Part shown: piece by piece, positions 21,650-31,870 of the stretch
How the letters are laid out: each line of letters opens with the position of its first letter
Numbering within the stretch: position 1 is the first letter of the stretch
From: Marasmius tenuissimus
Taxonomy: Eukaryota; Basidiomycota; Agaricomycetes; Agaricales; Marasmiaceae
Assembly (NCBI GenBank): GCA_029532415.1
Contig: JAQOTA010000052.1
Coordinates: forward strand, 310,001-374,000
Length of the DNA stretch: 64,000 bases
Direction of reading: 5' to 3'
Notes under the pieces: model-generated
Databases searched by the model: none
Seen by the model: only the letters and a program-made list of their open reading frames with translations
What the model was told of the DNA's origin: nothing
Program-made: the position numbers and the translations under genes

Positions 21650-23804
21650 TTAGGAGGCAGTTTCAGCAGGTTCAAGAGTGGCCATAATCCTATCACGATA
21701 AGCGCCTTCGAGCAAGTCAAGGTCTGAAGATATCCATTTGCTTCGCAGTGCATCAGGTATCGTTGCCCGACGTCGGGGATCGTGTGACAGTAGATGGAAA
21801 ACCAGTTGTTGAGCTTGACGTAGGCATAAGAATATGCATTCAGGGTCGAAGGCAGGCACTCACCTTCAGGCATTGAGTGCCACAATCTCGGTTGAAAGTC
21901 CACGCCTCCCCTGATGATTCGTTCCTTGAGTTCAAGTTCGTGCTGGTGGCCGGAGTCGGATATTTGAGAGTGGCTTGAGCCTCGTCGGGACCGTGCTTGA
22001 CTGATCCAGTTTTCCGATTGACGATCCGTCCCATAGTCGAACGGATGGGAGCCACTGTACAAACCCAATGAGTGCGGTCGATGAAAAGCACGAGGAAAAT
22101 ACAACTTGCCAGAGCATGATGTAGAGCGTCACACCCACACTCCAGCAGTCTGCAGGAAGTCTAAAATGTTGACAGTCAGCAGTTTTGCAAACATACGGGC
22201 GCTCACGACTATAACCCACCCAACATATGTAAGATGCTTTTGGTCTAATGCGAGTATCCCTTCCGGAGGCAGATACGAAACCGTGCCGCAGACGTTGAAA
22301 GTCGCTTGGTAAGACTTGGGTCGGGCAAGCCCGAAGTCGGCGATTTGAATACGAGGGTACGGGCCAGGTGAATGAAGTAGGATGTTTTCCGGCTAACAAG
22401 AGAAGATGATTAATTACAGGCACTCGGCGTTCGCAGGGGTGCTACCTTGAGATCTAGATGGCAAGTTTCAGAAGTCGAAATGCAGCAAGGCGACTTGCTT
22501 CACTCACCTCGATGCGAGATCAATTTCTCGTGAAGGTAATGAAGTCCCTTGAGGAGCTGATAGGTGATGTACTTAGCCTCTGCTTCGCACATGTGAGCAC
22601 CCTTTTCTGTGTAGCTGTTAACATATGTGAACAGATCCCCTCCAGTACAGAGTTGAAGAAAGAGGTGGCTATGAACAAGAAATTATTCAGTCGCTGATCT
22701 GCAATATAGAAAATTTATGATGATTACATGAAATTCCCGTCCTTTCGGGTATCATAGATCCGATTGATGTTGGGCTGAGAAGGATGCTGAGTGAGTTGCT
22801 AAGCTGAGAGAAACGAACAAAACTAGCGAACGTGATTCAATCCGAGAAGGATCGTGACCTCCTTGGAGACCTGATCAAGTTCGTGTTCTTTCTTCGTTCT
22901 GATACTTTTACAGGCGACTTGGCAATGATGGGCGGTGTCCATAGCTAGATGGACCGTGGCGAAAGATCCAGTGCCGAGACACTGAGATGTGAGGGTGTAG
23001 TTGCCTATCCGCTGAAGGGAATCAATGAATTCTGAGACTTGAGTCCACGGAGAAGAAACCTCACCTTGAGGCTGACCTTCTGTGCTAGGTGAGGGGGCGG
23101 CGTCGGGTCGAAGACTGTGGCTTTGTGTGCAGGTTCTTTCCATATATGCAAGCATGTAAATGCTGAATGATTTGGCGTGAGCTAGGCCTCTCTTCAAGCC
23201 ATGCGACGTACTAAGAGAGTCCGGTATTCTTATCGAGTCACCGTCCATCAAGATAGCAGACGTTCGCTTGATTCTGTGATCGTTAAGAATGATACCGTTC
23301 TTCGAAAGATCCTAGTCGGAAAGTGAGGATCCATCGTCCGAAAATTTGTCAATAGTCCGCCACATTAGCTTACCCGACAGGAAACGATAACACCCCCGTT
23401 TGGAGATCGGACGCTGTGCGCCCTGATGAGAAAGGGACAAGTATTCGACGTAAGGCTCATCTCGTACGCATATATCTTGCAATGAACTCCGGAAACTGAT
23501 CTGTCAGCGACGACATAAGAGCTAAAAAAATTTCAGATTAACTGAACTCGCTCACAATCAACCCCAATAGCACTGGCTTACCACAAGGTGGGGTTTCTTC
23601 CGATCGTGATGGGTTTGTTGAGACTGAGTAAAATAGCTTGGCGACGAGTCAATTTCAGTCGACGAAACACCGAGGATTCCTACCTTCTTTGCGACCCCTT
23701 TTGAAAGTAACGAGCTTTGCGCAGACCTCTGGTGAATGCCGATGATCTGAGTGTGAAAGATAGGCTGGAACGGCGCTTGAGCGAGAGGACAAGACAGTTT
23801 GCAT
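21650..23804 (-). CDS. FHA-domain Ser/Thr protein kinase, Chk2/Cds1/Mek1-like
   Basis: The likely start is 23804 (MQTVLSSRSSAV). A 47-nt intron after KRGRKE joins to AILLSLNKPITIGRNPTL, and the next exon continues CSYVVADRSVSGVHCKIYA. Further exons give SPNGGVIVSCR and DLSKNGIILNDHRIKRTSA, so the FHA phosphothreonine-binding module is complete (GR, S-G-x-H, D-x-S-x-N-G). The kinase domain follows: glycine loop LGTGSFATVHLA, lysine in VACKSI, HRDLKPENILL split by an intron, IADFGLARP, and CGTVSYLPPEG as the activation-segment end. The C terminus reads HLLSHDPRRRATIPDAL and ends ATLEPAETAS. FHA plus CAMK-type kinase is the plan of Chk2/Rad53/Cds1 checkpoint and Mek1 meiotic kinases, and which one cannot be told here. 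It is divergent from the RING-SNF2 gene across 252 bp. Confidence 0.82.
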
Positions 23805-24056
23805 GACGAATGGGATGAAACAAATGTAAATCCCAGAATAGGACCCAAAAACGCGTAAAATGCACGCGTAAAGACCGCTGAGGACGGTATAGACCTCGGG
23901 AACGTCAAGAACGGTGAGCAAGGTGAGCAAGCATGCAGTGTATCGCGATTGTAGTCATGATTACTCATCATTTATCACGTTCTCACGGGCCCAGCAGGTC
24001 AGGGACAGATTTGAGCCTAATGCTTTGAAAGAGAACCGTGGTGGCCGACTGGCAAA
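23805..24056. promoter_or_regulatory. Divergent promoter between the FHA kinase and the RING-SNF2 gene (252 bp)
   Basis: The region holds both 5' leaders. Frames on either strand here are AT-rich leader-like sequence with no family match. Confidence 0.4.
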
Positions 24057-27000
24057 ATGTCCTGCCATAACGAACCTATCGACCTCACTGCGGACGACGA
24101 CGAGGAGGAGCTCGGGATAATCCCTGCTCAACACACAGATCCTCTTCACCATCGTTCACAACAGTTTGAACAGCCTCATCCTCAACAGCGACACGATTCG
24201 TTCATTAATATGTACCCTCCGCCGACGTCTCCCAGTATTTTCACTCCGAATCAGCACCCTTACCATCCTCCCTTTGCTGGTCCTTCCACTTCCTCAGCTT
24301 TTTTCCCAGAAAGACAGCTTATGCCACGTCTTCCACCACCGCCATCGCCTTCGCCGCGCTCTTCTGTTGATAGCAATTCCAAGGTCATCGATCTGACTGG
24401 CTCACCCTCACCACCACCTCAGGTTCGCATGCATCATCCAGGTCCCCCTTCTTTTGAGGATCTATCGCCTAGGCATGCAGTGTGCATCGGTCAACTTCAT
24501 GCTCAAGCCTTGGTTCTCTATCCCCACTTCTATGTTCTCACGAATGATCCCATGGTTGAAGAATGGGTCCCTGTTAAAATGCAGCACGACCACGATCCCA
24601 ACAAAGTACCCCCAGACACCATTCATCTCAAGTCCCTTCCGACCAGAACTCCTGCCGGTGAAACTCTCCAATCAGAAACCTTTGGGTTTGTCGACCACAA
24701 AACTGCACGACATCTCGTTGCATTACTTGCGAGAGGAGTAATCAGAGCGGAGGCCAAGGTTAGGAAAGGTTCTCACTCGGTACGTCTCAACTCAAGATAG
24801 CGTTGCTCTATTGTTAACCCATACTATTCAAAAGCACCCAGTCCTTCCACTGCTAATGCTTTTGTTCACGCCGAAAGGCAATATACCAACAGTGGGAAGC
24901 CATCTGTATAACAACCGTTTGCTTCTGGATCATCCTACCCACTCTTCCGATATCTATTTTCTCAAAGACAAACCATACCACAACCCTCATAACCCACCAG
25001 CTGGTGGTCACAATCGTGTTTCCCCCGCCCCACCTCCGCAACGCTGGAGTACTCCTGCTGTAGCGTCAAAAAGTGTAGAAGTCCAGCGAAGTCAGGTGGA
25101 AGATCTCTTTGAGGGCATGGAAAATACCAACGAGGTGTCGGAAACCGAACCGCGTGAGTAATCCCACTTCGGTCATAGCCCGTTTTCCATGGGTGCTCAT
25201 TGATATGGCTTCTAGCTCCCGAGATCTGTACAACCCTCTACGCTCATCAGAAGAAGGCCTTGACCTTCCTGTTAGAACGGGAACGCGAGAAACGCACCAG
25301 CAACGGGAACTATCCTTCTCTTTGGACTAGGCAACACAATCCTCTTGCGCAGCAGACATTGTGGGTTCACCGCGTCACCGGAAAAGAGGTCTTTGAGGAG
25401 CCGAAAGACAGCAAAGGTGCCATACTTGCCGATGATGTGGGTTCAATTTCCCCCTTTTCTCCATGATTTGTACTAAAAAGGACGTATCAATTCTAGATGG
25501 GTCTTGGGAAAACCATATCATGCATCGCGCTCATCGCTTACACCATGACTTCTGCCAGGAAGTTCGCTGCGACCCCTCTAGACAGTGTGTCACCTCCGGT
25601 CGGGATGGAAGACGCTGTCGACCCCTCTCATTTCGAAGGAAGCGTTTGGGGCATGCCGAGTACATTCCCAACGAGTGCCAAGGAAAAGGCCAAGGCGCAG
25701 AGACTCCAGGAGAAGTACGACGCAGAAGTTGCCCGGACATCCCGTATAAAGGTGAAAAGTCGGGCGACGCTTATCATATGCCCGCTTTCAACTATATCAA
25801 ACTGGGAAGATCAGATGACCGAGCATTGGAAAGGAGAAGTACATGTAGTTGGAGGGTCGGGGGGAGCAGCCCAATCGTCTTGTTCGGGCTCCTCGTCTGC
25901 AACGCCACGATCTGGTACTCCCTCGGCAAATATCGCACCATCAACATCCCATATTTCGTCATCCAATGGTCGTGATGTCAAGCCGGCAAAGTCGTGTCGC
26001 GTTCGCGAGGGCCCGTCCTTGCGCATCTATATTTATCATGGTAATGCGCGTCGACCCGATCCTAACTTCTTAGCCGACTTCGATGTCGTGATGACAACCT
26101 ACGCGACGTTGGCCTCTGAGTACTCGAAGCAGAACCGCAGTATCACGAGCCAAGAAGGAGAGGAGGACGGTAATAATAGCGCCGGTGTGGACAGCGATGA
26201 TATAGAGTTGGGCGATGGGGGCAATCGTATCATCAAAATACCGAAGGCGAAGAAGAACGGGGTCAAGCGTAAGAAGCCTTGCGGTTCTCATCCAAATGAG
26301 GCCGCCAGCGCGCTTCAGAGCGTACACTGGTTCCGTGTGGTACTTGACGAAGCCCAGTAAGTGAACGTTCAGCCACTCAGGACACAGGGCTCAACATCTC
26401 TTTGGAAAACAGCTCAATCAAGGAGATCCAGACAGTCGGCTGCCGAGCATCGTGTGACCTCATGGCGGATCGTCGCTTATGCCTTACCGGAACACCCGTG
26501 CAAAACAAGCTGGACGACCTTTTCGCCCTCATCAAGTTCCTTCGTCTTGCTCCTTTGGATGACAAAAACGTCTGGACGGAGTCCGTTGGTGGTCCACTGA
26601 AGTTCGGACAAGCTCAGGGCGTGGTTCGCCTGCGGAATCTCATGGCGAATATCTCCTTACGACGCACGAAGGAATCGAGGGCAGAAAACGGACAAAAAAT
26701 TCTAGCCCTTCCTCCACGACGCGATGAACTTCGCTATCTTGATTTCGATGAACAAGAACGCAAAGTCTACCAGCAGTTCTTTGAACAATCCAAAGCCGAG
26801 TTTACCGAGTTGTCTGAACAAAACAAGGTCATGAAGAATTACGTCGGGATCTTGCAACGAATTCTTCGTCTTCGACAGATCTGCGATCACTTCGAATTGG
26901 TAGAAGGGAAAGGAGTGGATGGTCGGGTCCCGGGCACGAGCTACGAGGATCTCGTCGCTCAGATCGAAAAAGAGGGTTTGGATATCAGTCGCGCCAGCGC

Positions 27001-28254
27001 GATATTCAACCTCCTTAGGGAAGCCGCCACGACACAATGTGTTGAATGCGGCGCGGAGCTTTGCTTGACCCCAACCGAACCTAATCTAGATGGGCCTGAT
27101 GCCGACGCCCCCTCTACTCCCGGTTCAAAGCGACCCCGTAAATCAAGGAATCCTTCGTCGCGTACGCCCACACGACCCAATAGCCCCACGGGAGCTTCTT
27201 TGAGCACGGCTACTGGCGTTCGAGCCGTTATGACAAAGTGTCAGCACTTGTTCTGTATGTCCTGTTATCAGCACAGTATCTCCCCTGGCTGGCCGGAGGT
27301 ACCCGCGGACACTATACGGCCTTGTTCGGTATGCCAATCGCTCTTGTATCCAGCCGATGCGCAGGAAATCAAACCCGAGGTTTTGTCTGGAGACTATACC
27401 ACAACGCCGGCCACGTCGAGGAAGAAACAGCAAAAGCGCGAGAAGCGGCCTCGACCCGAAGGCAGCAGTTTCCAGACGTCCACCAAGATCAAAGCGCTAC
27501 TTGCCGACTTAGTACAGTTCTCTAAGGCAAACCCTCATTCCCAGAACTACGACCCTGGTGCCGTCGAGATACAGATGGTCGATGACAAAGGGAATGCGCT
27601 AGACGAGAGTGTCATCAAGACTGTTGTCTTGTAAGTCGTTATCATTTCATGCCAGGATACAGATGACTCACATGGCCTCCCATAGTTCCCAATGGACGTC
27701 TATGCTTGACAAGTATGTTCTTTCGCCTACAGGTTATGAAAATTACTGAGATATTTCCACCAGGGTCGAGGACGCATTGGAACTCGCCGGTATTCGTTAC
27801 GACCGCCTGGACGGTACAATGAAGCGCGACGATAGAACTCGGGCCATGGATGCCCTCAAGTATGATCCCGGGTGTGAGGTCCTACTCGTCAGCTTGAAAG
27901 CAGGTGGAGTCGGCCTGAACCTCACTGCCGCGCAAAGAGTGTATCTTCTGGATCCCTACTGGTATGCAGTTGCCCTAATTTGCAACCATGTCATGTGTTT
28001 TTGAGTTCTGACTCCCGATTTTCAGGAACCCTGCCGTCGAGAATCAAGCCGTCGACCGAATTCATCGTCTAGGACAGACCAGGCCCGTCAACACCGTGAA
28101 GTTCATCATAAAGGGCTCTATCGAGCACAAGCTCCTCGAGGTACAGCAGAAAAAGACAGACCTCGCGAATCTTACCCTCGGTGGTAAGGGTTATACCACC
28201 AAAGCGGAAATAATGAAACGCCGTGAGGAGGAGTTGCGGCATCTCTTCAATTAG
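24057..28254 (+). CDS. SNF2 DNA translocase with embedded RING finger, Uls1/Rad5/HLTF class
   Basis: The ATG at 24057 gives MSCHNEPIDLTADDDEEE. The N-terminal third is Pro/Ser/His rich and has two hydrophobic-acidic motifs, PIDLT (residues 7-11) and VIDLT (110-114), typical of SUMO-interacting motifs. A folded segment before the ATPase (IGQLHAQALVLYPHFYVL...KTARHLVALLARGVIRAEAK) sits where HIRAN lies in Rad5/HLTF but lacks its clear signature. The ATPase motifs are MGLGKTISCIALIAYT after an intron near 25440-25497, LIICPLSTISNWEDQ, VVLDEAQ, and LTGTPVQNKLDDLFALIKFL. The RING is C3HC4-like: CVECGAELC, then about 60 low-complexity residues, then KCQHLFCMSCYQ and CSVCQSLL. The second lobe has RLDGTMKRDDR, GGVGLNLTAAQ and AVDRIHRLGQTRPV. 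Such proteins remodel stalled forks or act as SUMO-targeted ubiquitin ligases in the nucleus. Confidence 0.87.
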
Positions 28255-28479
28255 ACCTGGAATATATAATGTGCCAGTAGTACTTATTTTCGTAACTTAG
28301 AGCAGTCCTTTCCCTTTCTTGATCGTCGATATCTCGACTTGTATACTGTACGTTTCTGTCTCCTGTAGCTTAGATGCTGTTATAATTGTACGCATACGTC
28401 GATTGCTGATTATATCCTAAATCACTTGTCTACACACAGGTCAATGATATACAAAACTAAAAGGACGATTATGAGGGTT

Positions 28480-30798
28480 CTAGAATGCGAAGTGCGCAGC
28501 ATTCTTGCGCTGGCCGAAGAGATAGACTGCACGTATCAAATCATAAGGCGGGGTAAATGAGGGTAAATGGCAAGTTACGCAAAATATCCACGCACCGAGC
28601 ATTTGACTCACGAACAGTCCAATCGAAACACCAGATGCGACGGATAACATCCGAAGGCCGAGTGAAAAACCAGTTGAATATTGCTCAGCGGATGAACGGA
28701 AATTCTGGGTGACGCCTCCTCCTTGCGCGATACCTGACTAAAGCGATATTAGATGTGAAGATTGCTAGGGGCGACGGCGTCGGTTTACCGGCACTAAGAA
28801 GAGGACCCCCGTAACCATCGATGTGAAGGCAGTACCACCAGCCACACGAGAGTATAAGTTTCCTAACAGGCCTATCACAAACGCCCCTGATGCAGAAACT
28901 AGGTCGGTACGGTTGGGAAGTATCAAGCTCGCCGCCCGGTTCGCGGCGTACGAGCAACAAGAAAAAGCAACCATCACGGGAAGCTCTTTGCTCCGTAGTC
29001 GCTGCAAGTTAGAAAGGGAGGAAGAGGTCGAGTATATGGGGACCAGAAAAAGAAGAGTCCACCATGGAAAGGGCTGCTTCATCCAAGGCCAAGAGGGGTT
29101 CCTGTAGCATCCTGAGGATTGAAGCGGTCAAGATCGGCAGGAATACGAAGGGAGGAACGCGCAAACATACCTTTCACAATGTGGTGTTGGTCATACGACA
29201 GAGGATTACTATAGCCGATGACGCCTGATGGATGAATGGACGTAGATGATCCGTTGCTAAACTCGAAATGACCATGAACGTAGGTCAGATTGGTGAGGGC
29301 GTTGTTCGTTGTATAATATGCCTTTCTTGCTCGACGATCCACAACAAGGTAGAAATCCGAGCCGATGGTCAAACCAAATCCCTGGGAAGAGTTAAATCAG
29401 CCCAACCAAACGAATTTGAGGAGGAGCATGGGCTCACGAGGAATAATGTGTAAATGATGGCGTAAACAATCCTCACAGACCCACAGAATATGTTCTTTGA
29501 CATGAGTTCCAAGGCGCTGACCACTGTGGACAGCATCAGGAGCTTGGCGTCGTAACTATCAGCACACCGACTTACGAACGGTAAAACCGGGAAGGATGAG
29601 AACGACCCCAGCGGATGAAATCGCACTATAACAGAACAGGTTTCCTGGGATATTACTCAAGGCCCGTGCGACAAAGGCGACGATGATTGAGACTGAGACT
29701 CTGCTGAACATATCAGTCATCCGTAGGATAGATGCTATGAGCCACTCAACTCGTAGACGTTCGCATACATGGCGCTCTTATTGGCTGCACTCAGGCCCAG
29801 GTATTGAAGTACGCAAGCACAGGCCCCGCTGATCCACATGTCGAGGAACGACCCGCCGAAAGATACTACACAGATGATAGACGCCGAAAAGAAAGCCAGG
29901 ATACATCGCACATAGAGAGGGTAGATAGGATGTTCACGGAGGAGTTGTCGTAGTGCTTGAGTACCAGCTTCAGCTCCCATATTGTCGTGAAGAACATCGC
30001 GATAGATTTGATGTACTTGATGAAGGGAAGTAAGCGCCACTCTTCCCGTGGCACGAACAAAGTAAGTCAGAGATGGACCGTCGCCGTTACGAATAGAAAC
30101 AATGATGATGTTCGGAAGATGTACAAATTCTGAGAGAGTGAATCAATTCCGGTAAGTACATGGCGGTTTAAGCAAACTCACCTGCGTCACCACCAAGAAT
30201 GTCGGATGCTGCTGCGAGCTGAGATTGAATCCTATGAGATGGAGCCCCGAAAGTAAGCAACGCCTTGGCGAGCTTGAGAAGAAACTTGCGCCTGAGGGTG
30301 ATGTCTTTCAACGGACAAAGGCGTGAGTTAAAGTACTTCTTCAGAGGAAGTAATTGGACTACCTTCGACGTTGCGAATAATGGTAGAACGGCGTCGACCT
30401 CGGTGGAGTCCAGAAAGGACGGACGGCATGTGAGAGATTCCAGAGGCGATCGACATTTTCCTGCTCGCCTTAGGTCTTTCTTCAAGATTTACAAGAGTAT
30501 TATCAGATCCCTTGCGTTCGCCCTGACTAGTAATGCCTGGTAGGATACCGGTAAGATCGCGAAAAGATCCTGAGGTGGAATAGTCTTGAGGAACCCCGCC
30601 ATTCTCGATGTCGCTGTCCGTTCGACGAAACGAAGAACGATTATCGCCGTGTGTTTGTTGGTCGAATTGAGGCGCTGGTGCTGTAGAATACTGACGAGCT
30701 CGCGTAGATATATCGCTTTGATAGGAACGGTTGGGACGAGCATCAGTAGAGTGTGCATTTGAAGAGGGGACGCGTCTATCGCTGCGCGGGTTGCTCAT
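28480..30798 (-). CDS. PRM10: ThrE-family membrane protein, Prm10-like
   Basis: A polytopic membrane protein of the threonine/serine exporter (ThrE, DUF1212) family; the yeast member is Prm10, whose function is poorly known. The ATG at 30798 opens MSNPRSDRRVPSSNAHSTDA, a Ser/Arg-rich cytosolic tail. The conserved soluble ThrE start is FLLKLAKALLTFGAPSHRIQ (about 30240-30290), followed by LPNIIIVSIRNGDG and the helices RCILAFFSASIICVVSF and YLGLSAANKSAMYANVYE. The second half (ThrE_2-like) has PWWTLLFLVPIYSTSSSLSN, YAANRAASLILPNRTDLVSA, GAFVIGLLGNLYSRVAGGTA and a last helix MLSVASGVSIGLFVSQML. The end YLFGQRKNAAHFAF at 28480 follows the final intron. It is convergent with the RING-SNF2 gene and divergent from LTP1. 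Confidence 0.85.
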
Positions 30799-31064
30799 GA
30801 CTTGGCGAGATCTCGAGTGTGCTCAGGACTAAGATATGCCAAGTTGAAAGTTGAAGGACTGATCTGCAGTAGAAAAGGAAGGGACTTGAGGGAAAACTGG
30901 AGCTCAGAAAAGTCAGACTCAAGCCAAGTAGGCGCGCAACTTGCAAGTGGGCCTGCGAACCGGAGTTTTCCGGACGCCACGCGAGATCAACGTGGGGCCC
31001 ACAGCGCCGCTCAAGTTACAACGTTTCAAACTCTTGCCTCTGCAGCTTCCAAACTCCCGGAATC

Positions 31065-31769
31065 ATGTCAGATAACAAGGAAGTCAAGGCTCTCGTCGTA
31101 TGTCTAGGCATGACTTCTTACTCTAGCTCTCACCATTGATGGTTTACCAAGGCTCATCATCTCAGGCAACATATGTCGCTCACCGATGGGTGAAGCTGTT
31201 CTGAGGGAGATCGCGAAGAAGCGAGGTCTGGATATTACTGTCGATAGCTGCGGTACTGGGGCATACCATGTAGGGGAAGATCCCGATGATCGGTGCGCAA
31301 ATCGACAACTTGAGCACGCTTGAAAGTTGTTCTGATCGACTTCCAATTTCAAGGACTGTGGCCACTTGCAAGAAAGTATGCTCGATAATGAACCAATCGT
31401 AGCCTTACACCTGACGAATTCCGCCAGCACGGAGTCCCTATATCACACAAAGCCCGGGCTGTGGACGATGAAGACTACACGACTTTCACCCACATCCTCG
31501 CAGCCGACGGAAGTAATCTTCGCGCCTTAGAGCGAAACAAACCGAGAGGCTCGACAGCGGAGGTTCGTTTGTGGGGGTCCTATCACGATAACGAACCCAT
31601 CGGTGACCCTTACTACGGGGGTATCGTGAGTTTCTTTGATGCTTGGTGATTGGTCACCCATAGCTAAAGCGCTGGCCTCCCCCAGAATGGCTTCGAGACA
31701 GTATATCAGCAATGCGTCACCTTTTCCAACGCGTTCTTGGACGATGTGTTCGGCAAATCCTCAGAGTAA
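31065..31769 (+). CDS. LTP1: Low-molecular-weight protein tyrosine phosphatase
   Basis: The ATG at 31065 gives MSDNKEVKALVVCLG. The catalytic P-loop C-X5-R reads CLGNICRSPMGEAVLREIAK, but it is split by a 58-nt intron (31108-31165) that starts GC and ends AG. The rest is VDSCGTGAYHVGEDPDDR, then after an intron TPDEFRQHGVPISHKARAVD, THILAADGSNLRALE, the general-acid loop IGDPYYGG, and last exon NGFETVYQQCVTFSNAFLDD, ending VFGKSSE. Order and length match LMW-PTPs such as yeast Ltp1 and human ACP1, cytosolic enzymes acting on phosphotyrosine. The catalytic Cys is codon 13, just before the intron. It is convergent with MMSDH, 101 bp apart. Confidence 0.9.
31108..31165 (+). other. Non-canonical GC-AG intron within the LTP1 P-loop
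   Basis: The exon ends ...GTA TGT CTA G, the intron begins GCATGACT and ends CATCTCAG, and the next exon starts GC AAC ATA TGT CGC. This joins exactly VVC-LG-NICR. The nearby GTATGT, a better donor, would remove the catalytic Cys and shift the frame. Confidence 0.7.
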
Positions 31770-31870
31770 GGTTCAAACCTCTAGCTGGTGAGCGAACCCG
31801 ACCGTGTAATGAAAGCGGTATAGTAGTATACACATAGAATCCAGTGTTGATGCAACGAAAGCCCTCGTAA

